The notes: a model not told the origin generated them from the sequence alone. A stretch of 64,000 nt of DNA from Tilletia caries (GCA_032718865.1 JALUTQ010000039.1:1-64000); one strand, 5' to 3'. Shown: positions 1-12,393, counted from the first letter of the stretch. A program made the numbers and translations.

Positions 1-900
1 ATGCCAAAAATTGACATTTTCAAAAGTAGAACACCGATGGCTAGTATAAGGTTCCAGCACCTTATACATAGAGAAATATCGTCTCGATTAACTAGTCTAG
101 TACAAAGACAGTTCCACAGAGCGATCACCGGTTAGTAACTAGAAAGCCATACACAATCTGATTTGTACTTTCTGTGAATCCATTTATGACTTAGAGTTAC
201 AAATGGAGAATGAACGATGACGCCATCCTATAGCGGACCATCGACATAGACAGAAAGACAAGAAGAAACAAACCTCTCTGAGACCTATATCACATCTCGG
301 CTACCTGAGACTTATGACAGATCACCGACTTAGCTCCGAAGGACCCCCAATTTGGTTGAGGTCCCCACACCCCCAAATTTGGCTGTGGTAATCGGCTATC
401 CGTCGGTCTCCTGATTAAGACCCAGCACTGCCACGTCAAGTACTCGAATGAGAACCCCCTGAAAGAAGCTGGGACTCTCCGGCTGACACTGGGATGAAGA
501 GGTCATACGGATCATTCTGAGAAAAAGGGTACTTCGAATCCAAAGGCCGAGGAGCACTCGAATTTGGGGCACCACAAAAGCCACAACGCCACATCGAAAT
601 TTGAGGGACTCCCCCAAATTGGTTACCCTTCTTTCTTCTGTTGAGGACAAGTTCACTTGGTTTTCTGGGGCGCGATGCGTCTTCGGAACATCGTAGAACC
701 CAACGTAGAAAGCGCACCTTGACAGGGATGCCCAACAGAAATCAGAAGAAAGTCCCCGTAGGGGAATCCAAAAGGTATAAAGACGACGCCTGAAGAGTCC
801 AGTTTGAGGACGAAACAGTAAGCACCTGTAGCCACGTCTTACTCGCCATCCTCGACTCCTCTTCAAGTCTCCCTCAAGTTGTCACTTCACTTCTTACTTT
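1..900 (+). mobile_element. Penelope-like element, outermost copy, 3' UTR only
   Basis: The first 900 bases match, nearly base for base, the 3' untranslated part of the complete copies further in (for example from about 3587 to 4483). No coding sequence of this copy lies in the window, because the window starts inside the element. It ends with the same terminal run (...cacttcttacttt) as every other copy and is followed directly by telomeric repeats. Open frames in it on either strand are chance frames shared by all copies; I see no conserved domain in them. Confidence 0.85.
780..840 (+). ncRNA. Hammerhead ribozyme motif, outermost PLE copy
   Basis: CTGAAGA, GTCC/GGAC stem II, GAAA and ACAG/CTGT stem III. 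The stem III loop is two nucleotides shorter here than in the other copies, which leaves all paired and catalytic positions intact. This is an indel in an unpaired loop, as expected if the fold matters. Confidence 0.72.
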
Positions 901-911
901 AACCCTAACCC
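901..911 (+). repeat. Short telomeric tract between PLE copies
   Basis: Sequence aaccctaaccc directly abuts the 3' end of the upstream element. The C-rich strand on + places the chromosome end to the left. Such short tracts fit target-primed reverse transcription from a G-rich 3' overhang. Confidence 0.8.
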
Positions 912-1184
912 TTCTTTCTTCTGTTGGGACAAGTTCACTTAGTTTTCTGGGGCGCGATGCGTCTTCGGAACATCAATACGGAACTCCCATGAAAGCGCAC
1001 TTGACGGGGATGCCCAACAGAAATCAAGAGGAAGTCCCCGTAGGATCCAAAAGGTAAACAAAGACGACGCCTGAAGAGTCCAGTTTGAGGACGAAACAGT
1101 AAGCGCACCTGTAGCCACGTCTTACTCGCCATCCTCGACTCCTCTTCAAGTCTCCCTCAAGTTGTCACTTCACTTCTTACTTTC
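912..1184 (+). mobile_element. Penelope-like element, short 5'-truncated copy
   Basis: A 3'-end fragment of the same PLE, beginning inside the 3' UTR (ttctttcttctgttggg) and ending with the common 3' terminus. It has a hammerhead fold but no coding sequence. Truncation at the 5' side with an intact 3' end is what incomplete reverse transcription leaves. Confidence 0.8.
1061..1123 (+). ncRNA. Hammerhead ribozyme motif, short PLE copy
   Basis: Complete core and three stems inside the 273-bp truncated copy. The copy retains little besides this motif and the 3' end. Confidence 0.72.
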
Positions 1185-1197
1185 ACCCTAACCCTAA
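1185..1197 (+). repeat. Short telomeric tract
   Basis: accctaaccctaa lies between the 3' end of one PLE copy and the 5' truncation point of the next. Confidence 0.75.
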
Positions 1198-3310
1198 GGC
1201 AAGGGAAAAGGTAAAGCAAAATCGAGTGTCCACAAAGGGAAGAAGCCAGACAACAAAAAGCTAAAGGTTCAAAAGACCAAGGCTAAGTCTAAGGCCCCCG
1301 GCAAAAAGAACAAGTCCAAAGTCCCTAAGGGCAACTGGTCAGTACCTTCTAACTTTGATATAGCAAAGATAAGTACTTACCCAGTAGAATTCTTTACTGC
1401 CTCCCTTTCAGAACGAACGCTGTTCCTCGCAAGACATTCCTCACTGGAATATATCGACTCAAGATCCTTCAACGATCAAGTCCATAACCTTTCGAAGACA
1501 CCGGTCCCACACCCTGTACAGAGAATTATCTCTTACAATATGAAAATTCATTCCCACTCCTAACCCAAAGGAAGAACTTTGGAAGAATTCATATGGGGAC
1601 TTCGTTCGAAGACTAAGATGGAAATGGGCTTACCGTAAGAATCAATACAAGAAAGAATTTAACCCTAAATTCCATATTGTATCTAACACGGAAGCACCTA
1701 AGGGCAATGCTAAATTTGAAAAAGGAATTAGCAAAGGCTATGCCATCTTAGAATCTTTAATGAGTAAGAAACTCACTCGGCCTAACCCACCGATACATGC
1801 CATAAAGACCCTGGACATCTTCTTAAGAGAAGAGTCCTTACTAATTCTACCTACAGATAAGAATATGGGTATGGCAATCGTACCGGTCGAGTGGTACTAT
1901 AAAGAAGCCTTAAGACAACTGACCGACAAGGCAGTTTACAAGGAAGTGGAAGAACCAGATTGGTTAGATGACAGAAGATGGATCAAGGAAACCATTTACA
2001 AACTTGGAGGGTCCTTGACCCTTCAGGAACGTAAGTGGCTACTTGTGAGATCCGATGTAGAATCATCCCTTCCTTACTTTAAGTTACTTCCTAAAGTACA
2101 TAAGAGTCCTGTCCTAGGAAGACCTATAGTGCCTAGCTTTAATACATTCTATACGAATGCATCAATCTGGGTTGCAAGAAAAACTTAAGGTCATAGTCAA
2201 GGACTACCCTTGGATCCTTAAGGACACGACTACCTTCTTACAAACCCTGCCAATGAGATATACTTCCATTGGATCTCCAGACCCTGAAGAGGACATCTGG
2301 CTGATTTCAGGAGACGTTGAAGCAATGTACCCTAGCATCCCTACAGACTGGGGTCTAGAATGCATGGCAAATATACTTAAACGCTCCTCTCTGCCTATAG
2401 AGACCATAACTCTAGTACTAAAATTACTAGAAAAGATTCTTCGTAATAACTACTTTACCTTTATGGGAAAGTACTACCTACAAGTTAAAGGCACAGCCAT
2501 GGGCACCTCGTGTGCTCCCATGTATGCCAACTTGGTTATGGCAGAAGCCGAGTATACTGGGACATCTCAGACTAACTCGGGACAGGGACAGAACATAAAG
2601 TACTATGGCAGGTATCTTGATGACATCTTTGTGGTAGTCAGAGGCAACAAAGACTCTCCACAAAACTTCATCGATAACTTTGAAAGCGAGCATAGTAACT
2701 TTAAGTTCACCTGGAATGTTTCAAAAAGCTCAATGACCTTCTTAGATGTTGAAGTCGTAACTGCTAAAGTTAAAGACAACATTCAACTCCTAACAAAAAC
2801 ATATCAAAAGCCCATGAATGCATACCAGTATATACCATGGTCCTCGTATCATCCACTACATGTTAAGAAAGCATGGATAAAAGCTGAACTGCTACGACAT
2901 GTAAGGAACTGCTCAGAATTGAACAGCTTCTTAGAGATACGGAAAAAAAGTTCTATCTTAGACTGCGTGCACGAGGTTACCCTCACGGGTTCCTCAACAA
3001 AGTCTTCCTAACGGTCGATTATCAGAACACTCGTGCATTCACCTTAACAGGGAAGACAGAGTGTACTCCAACCGAGAAAGACAAGGTTGAAACTCTCATC
3101 TTTAAGAGTACATATAATCCCTTATGGGAAGGTACTAACATGAAGACAGTATGGGATGCTATTCTAACGACTTGGGAAAGTCTAGAATTTCTTCCAACTA
3201 ACACTAGAGTCATACATAGCCAAAGTAAACCTCCCGCTCTAGGAGACTTATTCAACCGTAAGAACAAAGAGACCATAGAAAGGTTTAAGGATAACATTGT
3301 TAACTCTTAA
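1198..3310 (+). pseudogene. PLE reverse transcriptase, copy 1, frameshifted
   Basis: Encodes the RT of a Penelope-like retroelement, with no start codon because of 5' truncation. Visible in order: a Lys-rich basic linker, the DKG-type motif (LPTDKNMGMA, about 1850-1880), the fingers block LPKVHKSPVLGRPI, GDVEAMYPSIP, the GTAMGTSCAPMYANL block and the catalytic YLDD (about 2610-2630). The thumb and a C-terminal tail follow. No GIY-YIG endonuclease follows the RT, which is the hallmark of telomere-associated EN-minus PLEs (Athena/Coprina type). The frame breaks at about 1543 (an extra A), near 2178-2183 and near 2944-2950, all in A-runs. It is therefore dead or the A-runs are miscalled. Confidence 0.85.
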
Positions 3311-3400
3311 CTTAAGAAAGTACCATATGGATACTATAAACTTAGTAGGAATGTAGTATATGAGTGCTTGAGGGTAAGTAGTTTTAACAAATTCGGCGGG

Positions 3401-3473
3401 GACTATGGACCAGTGGTAGGAAGTTTGATTCCTGTATCACTCCAAGTCCCTTGTTCGAATCCGCGTATGGTCG
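3401..3473 (+). other. tRNA-like block in PLE 3' UTR (copy 1)
   Basis: A 73-nt stretch whose ends can form a 7-bp acceptor-like stem (GACTATG with TATGGTC, two G-T pairs). It contains an A-box match (TGGACCAGTGG) and a B-box match (GTTCGAATCC), and a T-run follows. The T and anticodon stems pair poorly, so it is not a working tRNA. It is best called tRNA-derived or a Pol III-promoter-like block. Confidence 0.4.
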
Positions 3474-4360
3474 TCAATTTTTTTCGCCGATTTTTCGACG
3501 ATTTTTGGCATTATTTTCCCGCAGTCCCCTTAGTGGGTCGGTCAGACGGGTATATCCTATTTAGGGAACGGCTTAGGCCTAGTAATGCCAAAAATTGACA
3601 TTTTCAAAAGTAGAACACCGATGGCTAGTATAGGTTCCAGCACCTTATACATAGAGAAGTATCGTCTCGATTAACTAGTCTAGTACAAAGACAGTTCTAA
3701 GAGCGATCACCGGTTAGTAACTAGAAAGCCATACACAATCTGATTTGTACTTTCTGTGAATCCATTTATGACTTAGAGTTACAAATGGAGAATGAACGAT
3801 GACGCCATCCTATATGGGACCATCGACATAGACAGAAAGACAAGAAGAAACAAACCTCTCTGAGACCTATATCCCCACATCTCGGCTACCTGAGACTTAT
3901 GACAGATCACCGACTTAGCCCCGAAAGACCCCCAATTTGGTTGAGGTCCCCACACCCCCAAATTTGGCTGTGGTAATCGGCTATCCGTCGGTCTCCTGAT
4001 TAAGACCCAGCACTGCCACGTCAGTACTCGAATGAGAACCCCCCTGAAAAGGGAGCTAGGACCCATCGGCTGACACCGAGATGAAAGGTCATACGGATCA
4101 TTCTGAGAAAAAGGGTACTTCGATCCAAAGGCCGAGGGCACTTAATTTGGGGCACCACCCCAAAGCCACAACGCCACATCGAAATTTGAGGGACTCCCCC
4201 AAATTAGTTACCCTTCTTTCTTCTGTTGGGACAAGTTCACTTAGTTTTCTGGGGCGCGATGCGTCTTCGGAACATCGTAGAACCCCGTAGAAAGCGCACC
4301 TTGACAGGGATGCCCAACAGAAATCAGAGAAGTCCCCGTAGGGGGATCCAAAAAGGTATA

Positions 4361-4423
4361 AAGACGACGCCTGAAGAGTCCAGTTTGAGGACGAAACAGT
4401 AAGCGCACCTGTAGCCACGTCTT
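4361..4423 (+). ncRNA. Hammerhead ribozyme motif, PLE copy 1
   Basis: The conserved core boxes CTGAAGA and GAAA flank a 4-bp stem II (GTCC/GGAC). A short stem III (ACAG/CTGT) closes on the cleavage triplet GTA. Stem I has 2 bp next to the core, a 2x2 internal loop, then 6 bp (AAGACG/CGTCTT). Short stem III is typical of the minimal hammerheads described in Penelope-like elements. Confidence 0.75.
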
Positions 4424-4515
4424 ACTCGCCATCCTCGACTCCTCTTCAAGTCTCCCTCAAGTTGTCACTTCACTTCTTACTTTCACCCCTCTCCACCTCG
4501 ACAACACCTTTTACG

Positions 4516-7495
4516 ATGAGTACTGTAGTTCCCCCTTCTCCTACTCCTCTCTCCTCTCCCTTCCCCCACATCCCTGCCCCCACGCCGGGAGCGCAAGCGC
4601 TGCGTGACCAATCTGGCACGGCCATGGACGTCGAAGGACTCCATGGTGGCTCAGGCGGTCAGACTACCATCAAGGTATCTGACAAGCAGTATCCCTCGGG
4701 ACCTGCTTCAGCTAAGCTGAGCCTGCCCGACCTTGAGAATATCACGAGAGAGCACCTCGCAAGAGCGTCCTCCGTGTATTCAAAATACTTCAAGGCCAGG
4801 GAAAACTTGGCTGCGTTGGAACGTGCAAAGGCCCTAGGCCCAGACCACTTCCCTCCTGCCATTAAAGGCACAGTGCACTCTCCTCCTCTCCAGATTAGTA
4901 AGGAAGCTTTGGAGTCAAACCCAGATGCTTTCCAAACTCTTCAGGAAAGGATGGCTGAGAAGAAGGAAGAATGCTTGAGGTTCTACCTCAACATTCTGAT
5001 CGATGCTAGGAAGACGGAAGTCGACCAGCTGGTCATTGAGGGCAATACTCAGGCCCTCCTCCTAAACCTTCGTAGTGCACTGGAAGCCAAAGCTGAGGCT
5101 CTGAAGGATCATGTTGGATCAGACATTCCCCTCGTCAGAGGTAAAGTGGAGGTCCTCATGACAACCTTTGCTAAAGATCTCGATAAACTTTACCTTCAAG
5201 CGGCTAACAAGTCACTTAAGGAAAAAGAATTTAAAGAATCTAAGCAACAGAAAGCCTATGAAGCTCAGCTTGCACTCCAAGAAAAAGGTAAATCGCTGCA
5301 ACAAGCAGTTGGTGAACTGGTCAAGGAGTCGCTCGCTAAAGGCACTTCGAAAAAGCAAAGCACCGGCCCAGCCATTCAAAGGCAAGGGAAAAGGTAAAGC
5401 AAAATCGAGTGTCCACAAAGGGAAGAAGCCAGACAACAAAAAAGCTAAAGGTTCAAAAGACCAAGGCTAAGTCTAAGGCCCCCGGCAAAAAAGAACAAGT
5501 CCAAAGTCCCTAAGGGCAACTGGTCAGTACCTTCTAACTTTGATATAGCAAAGATAAGTACTTACCCAGTGGAATTCTTTACTGCCTCCCTTTCAGAACG
5601 AACGCTGTTCCTCGCAAGACATTCCTCACTGGAATATATCGACTCAAGATCCTTCAACGATCAAGTCCATAACCTTTCGAAGACACCGGTCCCACACCCT
5701 GTACAGAGAATTATCTCTTACAATATGAAATTCATTCCCACTCCTAACCCAAAGGAAGAACTTTGGAAGAATTCATATGGGGACTTCGTTCGAAGACTAA
5801 GATGGAAATGGGCTTACCGTAAGAATCAATACAAGAAAGAATTTAACCCTAAATTCCATATTGTATCTAACACGGAAGCACCTAAGGGCAATGCTAAATT
5901 TGAAAAAGGAATTAGCAAAGGCTATGCCATCTTAGAATCTTTAATGAGTAAGAAACTCACTCGGCCTAACCCACCGATCCATGCCATAAAGACCCTGGAC
6001 ATCTTCTTAAGAGAAGAGTCCTTACTAATTCTACCTACAGATAAGAATATGGGTATGGCAATCGTACCGGTCGAGTGGTACTATAAAGAAGCCTTAAGAC
6101 AACTGACCGACAAGGCAGTTTACAAGGAAGTGGAAGAACCAGATTGGTTAGATGACAGAAGATGGATCAAGGAAACCATTTACAAACTTGGAGGGTCCTT
6201 GACCCTTCAGGAACGTAAGTGGCTACTTGTGAGATCCGATGTAGAATCATCCCTTCCTTACTTTAAGTTACTTCCTAAAGTACATAAGAGTCCTGTCCTA
6301 GGAAGACCTATAGTGCCTAGCTTTAATACATTCTATACGAATGCATCAATCTGGGTTGCAGAAAAAAACTTAAGGTCATAGTCAAGGACTACCCTTGGAT
6401 CCTTAAGGACACGACTACCTTCTTACAAACCCTGCCAATGAGATATACTTCCATTGGATCTCCAGACCCTGAAGAGGACATCTGGCTGATTTCAGGAGAC
6501 GTTGAAGCAATGTACCCTAGCATCCCTACAGACTGGGGTCTAGAATGCATGGCAAATATACTTAAACGCTCCTCTCTGCCTATAGAGACCATAACTCTAG
6601 TACTAAAATTACTAGAAAAGATTCTTCGTAATAACTACTTTACCTTTATGGGAAAGTACTACCTACAAGTTAAAGGCACAGCCATGGGCACCTCGTGTGC
6701 TCCCATGTATGCCAACTTGGTTATGGCAGAAGCCGAGTATACTGGGACATCTCAGACTAACTCGGGACAGGGACAGAACATAAAGTACTATGGCAGGTAT
6801 CTTGATGACATCTTTGTGGTAGTCAGAGGCAACAAAGACTCTCCACAAAACTTCATCGATAACTTTGAAAGCGAGCATAGTAACTTTAAGTTCACCTGGA
6901 ATGTTTCAAAAAGCTCAATGACCTTCTTAGATGTTGAAGTCGTAACTGCTAAAGTTAAAGACAACATTCAACTCCTAACAAAAACATATCAAAAGCCCAT
7001 GAATGCATACCAGTATATACCATGGTCCTCGTATCATCCACTACATGTTAAGAAAGCATGGATAAAAGCTGAACTGCTACGACATGTAAGGAACTGCTCA
7101 GAATTGAACAGCTTCTTAGAGATACGGAAAAAAAGTTCTATCTTAGACTGCGTGCACGAGGTTACCCTCACGGGTTCCTCAACAAAGTCTTCCTAACGGT
7201 CGATTATCAGAACACTCGTGCATTCACCTTAACAGGGAAGACAGAGTGTACTCCAACTGAGAAAGACAAGGTTGAAACTCTCATCTTTAAGAGTACATAT
7301 AATCCCTTATGGGAAGGTACTAACATGAAGACAGTATGGGATGCTATTCTAACGACTTGGGAAAGTCTAGAATTTCTTCCAACTAACACTAGAGTCATAC
7401 ATAGCCAAAGTAAACCTCCCGCTCTAGGAGACTTATTCAACCGTAAGAACAAAGAGACCATAGAAAGGTTTAAGGATAACATTGTTAACTCTTAA
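4516..7495 (+). pseudogene. PLE protein with reverse transcriptase, copy 2
   Basis: The start ATG at 4516 is chosen because upstream codons belong to the previous copy's 3' UTR. The N-terminal ~290 residues are Pro/Ser-rich, then helical and Lys/Glu-rich, of no family I recognise. They could be an RNA-binding or coiled-coil part. A very basic linker follows, then the RT core with DKG motif, GTAMGTSCAPMYANL and YLDD, then the thumb and tail to a TAA at 7493-7495. No endonuclease domain is present. The frame breaks in A-runs near 5392, 5440-5495, 6362-6368 and 7130-7136. Other copies carry different run lengths at the same places, so an intact protein may exist elsewhere in the genome, or these are consensus errors. 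Confidence 0.85.
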
Positions 7496-7584
7496 CTTAA
7501 GAAAGTACCATATGGATACTATAAACTTAGTAGGAATGTAGTATATGAGTGCTTGAGGGTAAGTAGTTTAACAAATTCGGCGGG

Positions 7585-7657
7585 GACTATGGACCAGTGG
7601 TAGGAAGTTTGATTCCTGTATCACTCCAAGTCCCTTGTTCGAATCCGCGTATGGTCG
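7585..7657 (+). other. tRNA-like block in PLE 3' UTR (copy 2)
   Basis: Same 73-nt block as in copies 1 and 3: 7-bp acceptor-like pairing of its ends and A- and B-box matches, followed by a T-run. Not a functional tRNA by pairing of the inner arms. Confidence 0.4.
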
Positions 7658-8544
7658 TCAATTTTTTTCGCCGATCGACGATGGCATTATTTTCCCGCAG
7701 TCCCCTTAGTGGGTCGGTCAGACGGGTATATCCTATTTAGGGAACGGCTTAGGCCTAGTAATGCCAAAAAAATTGACATTTTCAAAAGTAGAACACCGAT
7801 GGCTAGTATAAGGTTCCAGCACCTTATACATGAGAAGTATCGTCTCGATTAACTAGTCTAGTACAAAGACAGTTCTAAGAGCGATCACCGGTTAGTAACT
7901 AGAAAGCCATACACAATCTGATTTGTACTTTCTGTGAATCCATTTATGACTTAGAGTTACAAATGGAGAATGAACGATGACGCCATCCTATATGGGACCA
8001 TCGACATAGACAGAAAGACAAAAAGAAGAAACAAACCTCTCTGAGACCTATATCCCCACATCTCGGCTACCTGAGACTTATGACAGATCACCGACTTAGC
8101 CCCGAAAAGACCCCCAATTTGGTTGAGGTCCCCACACCCCCAAATTTGGCTGTGGTAATCGGCTATCCGTCGGTCTCCTGATTAAGACCCAGCACTGCCA
8201 CGTCAGTACTCGAATGAGAACCCCCCTGAAAAGGGAGCTAGGACCCATCGGCTGACACTGAGATGAAAGGTCATACGGATCATTCTGAGAAAAAGGGTAC
8301 TTCGATCCAAAGGCCGAGGGCACTTAATTTGGGGCACCACCCCAAAGCCACAACGCCACATCGAAATTTGAGGGACTCCCCCAAATTAGTTACCCTTCTT
8401 TTCTTCTGTTGGGACAAGTTCACTTAGTTTTCTGGGGGCGCGATGCGTCTTCGGAACATCGTAGAACCCCGTAGAAAGCGCACCTTGACAGGGATGCCCA
8501 ACAGAAATCGAGAGAAGTCCCCGTAGGGGGATCCAAAAGGTATA

Positions 8545-8607
8545 AAGACGACGCCTGAAGAGTCCAGTTTGAGGACGAAACAGTAAGCGCACCTGTAGCC
8601 ACGTCTT
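8545..8607 (+). ncRNA. Hammerhead ribozyme motif, PLE copy 2
   Basis: Identical core and stems to the copy 1 motif: CTGAAGA, stem II GTCC/GGAC, GAAA, stem III ACAG/CTGT and the GTA site. It lies 60 nt before the 3' end of the element. Confidence 0.75.
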
Positions 8608-8667
8608 ACTCGCCATCCTCGACTCCTCTTCAAGTCTCCCTCAAGTTGTCACTTCACTTCTTACTTT

Positions 8668-8756
8668 AACCCTAACCTAACCCTAACCCTAACCCTAACC
8701 CTAACCCTAACCCTAACCCTAACCCTAACCCTAACCCTAACCCTAACCCTAACCCT
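8668..8756 (+). repeat. Interstitial telomeric repeat tract
   Basis: About fourteen tandem CCCTAA units (one shortened) follow the 3' end of copy 2 directly. The next copy starts at an internal, 5'-truncated point. This is the longest telomeric tract in the window. It marks a former chromosome terminus onto which copy 2 was added. Confidence 0.95.
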
Positions 8757-8768
8757 CTTCAGGAAAGG

Positions 8769-11327
8769 ATGGCTGAGAAGAAGGAAGAATGCTTGAGGTT
8801 CTACCTCAACATTCTGATCGATGCTAGGAAGACGGAAGTCGACCAGCTGGTCATTGAGGGCAATACTCAGGCCCTCCTCCTAAACCTTCGTAGTGCACTG
8901 GAAGCCAAAGCTGAGGCTCTGAAGGATCATGTTGGATCAGACATTCCCCTCGTCAGAGGTAAAGTGGAGGTCCTCATGACAACCTTTGCTAAAGATCTCG
9001 ATAAACTTTACCTTCAAGCGGCTAACAAGTCACTTAAGGAAAAAAAAGAATTTAAAGAATCTAAGCAACAGAAAGCCTATGAAGCTCAGCTTGCACTCCA
9101 AGAAAAAAAGGTAAATCGCTGCAACAAGCAGTTGGTGAACTGGTCAAGGAGTCGCTCGCTAAAGGCACTTCGAAAAGCAAAGCACCGGCCCAGCCATTCA
9201 AAGGCAAGGGAAAAGGTAAAGCAAAAATCGAGTGTCCACAAAGGGAAGAAGCCAGACAACAAAAAAAAGCTAAAGGTTCAAAAGACCAAGGCTAAGTCTA
9301 AGGCCCCCCGGCAAAAAAAGAACAAGTCCAAAGTCCCTAAGGGCAACTGGTCAGTACCTTCTAACTTTGATATAGCAAAGATAAGTACTTACCCAGTGGA
9401 ATTCTTTACTGCCTCCCTTTCAGAACGAACGCTGTTCCTCGCAAGACATTCCTCACTGGAATATATCGACTCAAGATCCTTCAACGATCAAGTCCATAAC
9501 CTTTCGAAGACACCGGTCCCACACCCTGTACAGAGAATTATCTCTTACAATATGAAATTCATTCCCACTCCTAACCCAAAGGAAGAACTTTGGAAGAATT
9601 CATATGGGGACTTCGTTCGAAGACTAAGATGGAAATGGGCTTACCGTAAGAATCAATACAAGAAAGAATTTAACCCTAAATTCCATATTGTATCTAACAC
9701 GGAAGCACCTAAGGGCAATGCTAAATTTGAAAAAAAGGAATTAGCAAAGGCTATGCCATCTTAGAATCTTTAATGAGTAAGAAACTCACTCGGCCTAACC
9801 CACCGATACATGCCATAAAGACCCTGGACATCTTCTTAAGAGAAGAGTCCTTACTAATTCTACCTACAGATAAGAATATGGGTATGGCAATCGTACCGGT
9901 CGAGTGGTACTATAAAGAAGCCTTAAGACAACTGACCGACAAGGCAGTTTACAAGGAAGTGGAAGAACCAGATTGGTTAGATGACAGAAGATGGATCAAG
10001 GAAACCATTTACAAACTTGGAGGGTCCTTGACCCTTCAGGAACGTAAGTGGCTACTTGTGAGATCCGATGTAGAATCATCCCTTCCTTACTTTAAGTTAC
10101 TTCCTAAAGTACATAAGAGTCCTGTCCTAGGAAGACCTATAGTGCCTAGCTTTAATACATTCTATACGAATGCATCAATCTGGGTTGCAGAAAAAAAACT
10201 TAAGGTCATAGTCAAGGACTACCCTTGGATCCTTAAGGACACGACTACCTTCTTACAAACCCTGCCAATGAGATATACTTCCATTGGATCTCCAGACCCT
10301 GAAGAGGACATCTGGCTGATTTCAGGAGACGTTGAAGCAATGTACCCTAGCATCCCTACAGACTGGGGTCTAGAATGCATGGCAAATATACTTAAACGCT
10401 CCTCTCTGCCTATAGAGACCATAACTCTAGTACTAAAATTACTAGAAAAGATTCTTCGTAATAACTACTTTACCTTTATGGGAAAGTACTACCTACAAGT
10501 TAAAGGCACAGCCATGGGCACCTCGTGTGCTCCCATGTATGCCAACTTGGTTATGGCAGAAGCCGAGTATACTGGGACATCTCAGACTAACTCGGGACAG
10601 GGACAGAACATAAAGTACTATGGCAGGTATCTTGATGACATCTTTGTGGTAGTCAGAGGCAACAAAGACTCTCCACAAAACTTCATCGATAACTTTGAAA
10701 GCGAGCATAGTAACTTTAAGTTCACCTGGAATGTTTCAAAAAAAGCTCAATGACCTTCTTAGATGTTGAAGTCGTAACTGCTAAAGTTAAAGACAACATT
10801 CAACTCCTAACAAAGACATATCAAAAGCCCACGAATGCATACCAGTATATACCATGGTCCTCGTATCATCCACTACATGTTAAGAAAGCATGGATAAAAG
10901 CTGAACTGCTACGACATGTAAGGAACTGCTCAGAATTGAACAGCTTCTTAGAGATACGGAAAAAAAGTTCTATCTTAGACTGCGTGCACGAGGTTACCCT
11001 CACGGGTTCCTCAACAAAGTCTTCCTAACGGTCGATTATCAGAACACTCGTGCATTCACCTTAACAGGGAAGACAGAGTGTACTCCAACTGAGAAAGACA
11101 AGGTTGAAACTCTCATCTTTAAGAGTACATATAATCCCTTATGGGAAGGTACTAACATGAAGACAGTATGGGATGCTATTCTAACGACTTGGGAAAGTCT
11201 AGAATTTCTTCCAACTAACACTAGAGTCATACATAGCCAAAGTAAACCTCCCGCTCTAGGAGACTTATTCAACCGTAAGAACAAAGAGACCATAGAAAGG
11301 TTTAAGGATAACATTGTTAACTCTTAA
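8769..11327 (+). pseudogene. PLE reverse transcriptase, copy 3, frameshifted
   Basis: The first ATG after the truncation point is at 8769. The frame stays open to about 9764, with an altered linker frame around 9105-9315. It breaks at A-runs near 9730 and again at about 10740, where the RT frame is otherwise continuous from 9773 (DKG motif, RT blocks, YLDD). The C-terminal tail resumes at 10750 and ends at 11327 after a further break near 10960. The domain content is the same as copy 2. Loss of the N-terminus means it cannot encode the full protein. Confidence 0.82.
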
Positions 11328-11416
11328 CTTAAGAAAGTACCATATGGATACTATAAACTTAGTAGGAATGTAGTATATGAGTGCTTGAGGGTAAGTAGTT
11401 TAACAAATTCGGCGGG

Positions 11417-11489
11417 GACTATGGACCAGTGGTAGGAAGTTTGATTCCTGTATCACTCCAAGTCCCTTGTTCGAATCCGCGTATGGTCG
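11417..11489 (+). other. tRNA-like block in PLE 3' UTR (copy 3)
   Basis: Third occurrence of the 73-nt tRNA-like block, unchanged in its acceptor-like ends and its A and B boxes. Confidence 0.4.
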
Positions 11490-12393
11490 TCAATTTTTTT
11501 CGCCGATTTTTCGACGATTTTTTTGGCATTATTTTTCCCGCAGTCCCCTTAGTGGGTCGGTCAGACGGGTATATCCTATTTAGGGAACGGCTTAGGCCTA
11601 GTAATGCCAAAAAAAATTGACATTTTTCAAAAAGTAGAACACCGATGGCTAGTATAAGGTTCCAGCACCTTATACATAGAGAAGTATCGTCTCGATTAAC
11701 TAGTCTAGTACAAAGACAGTTCTAAGAGCGATCACCGGTTAGTAACTAGAAAGCCATACACAATCTGATTTGTACTTTCTGTGAATCCATTTATGACTTA
11801 GAGTTACAAATGGAGAATGAACGATGACGCCATCCTATATGGGACCATCGACATAGACAGAAAGACAAAAAAAGAAGAAACAAACCTCTCTGAGACCTAT
11901 ATCCCCACATCTCGGCTACCTGAGACTTATGACAGATCACCGACTTAGCCCCGAAAGACCCCCCAATTTGGTTGAGGTCCCCACACCCCCCAAATTTGGC
12001 TGTGGTAATCGGCTATCCGTCGGTCTCCTGATTAAGACCCAGCACTGCCACGTCAGTACTCGAATGAGAACCCCCCTGAAAAGGGAGCTAGGACCCATCG
12101 GCTGACACCGAGATGAAAGGTCATACGGATCATTCTGAAAAAAAAGGGTACTTCGATCCAAAGGCCGAGGGCACTTAATTTGGGGCACCACCCCAAAGCC
12201 ACAACGCCACATCGTAATTTGAGGGACTCCCCCAAATTTGTTACCCTTCTTTTCTTCTGTTGGGACAAGTTCACTTAGTTTTTCTGGGGCGCGATGCGTC
12301 TTCGGAACATCGTAGAACCCCGTAGAAAGCGCACCTTGACAGGGATGCCCAACAGAAATCAGAGAAGTCCCCGTAGGGGATCCAAAAGGTATA

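Larger units (their letters stand above)
1198..4483 (+). mobile_element. Penelope-like element, copy 1 (5'-truncated)
   Basis: It starts within the lysine-rich linker of the element protein, continues through the reverse transcriptase region to a stop at 3310, then has about 1.17 kb of 3' UTR with a tRNA-like block (3401-3473) and a hammerhead fold (4361-4423). Its 3' end joins the next copy with almost no telomeric sequence (only caccc). The coding strand runs from telomere towards centromere. That is the orientation expected if the chromosome's G-rich 3' end primes synthesis from the RNA's 3' end. Confidence 0.88.
4484..8667 (+). mobile_element. Penelope-like element, copy 2 (apparently full length)
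   Basis: The most complete copy, 4.2 kb. It begins right at the 3' end of copy 1, has a short leader, a start codon at 4516, the coding region to 7495, then a 3' UTR with tRNA-like block and hammerhead, ending at the common 3' terminus and followed by about 89 bp of telomeric repeats. Because it lies immediately downstream of copy 1, that copy's hammerhead would sit about 60 nt upstream in any read-through transcript and could define the 5' end of copy 2 RNA. Confidence 0.88.

Noticed and set aside
396..866. Minus-strand frames in the PLE 3' UTR, repeated in each copy
   Set aside because: They differ in frame and length between copies through indels and show no domain, so no coding constraint.
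3311..4483. A GIY-YIG endonuclease after the PLE reverse transcriptase
   Set aside because: Looked for in all frames of the 3' region; none of its motifs is visible, consistent with an EN-minus element.
8668..8756. CRISPR-like array
   Set aside because: The repeats are contiguous CCCTAA telomeric units without spacers.
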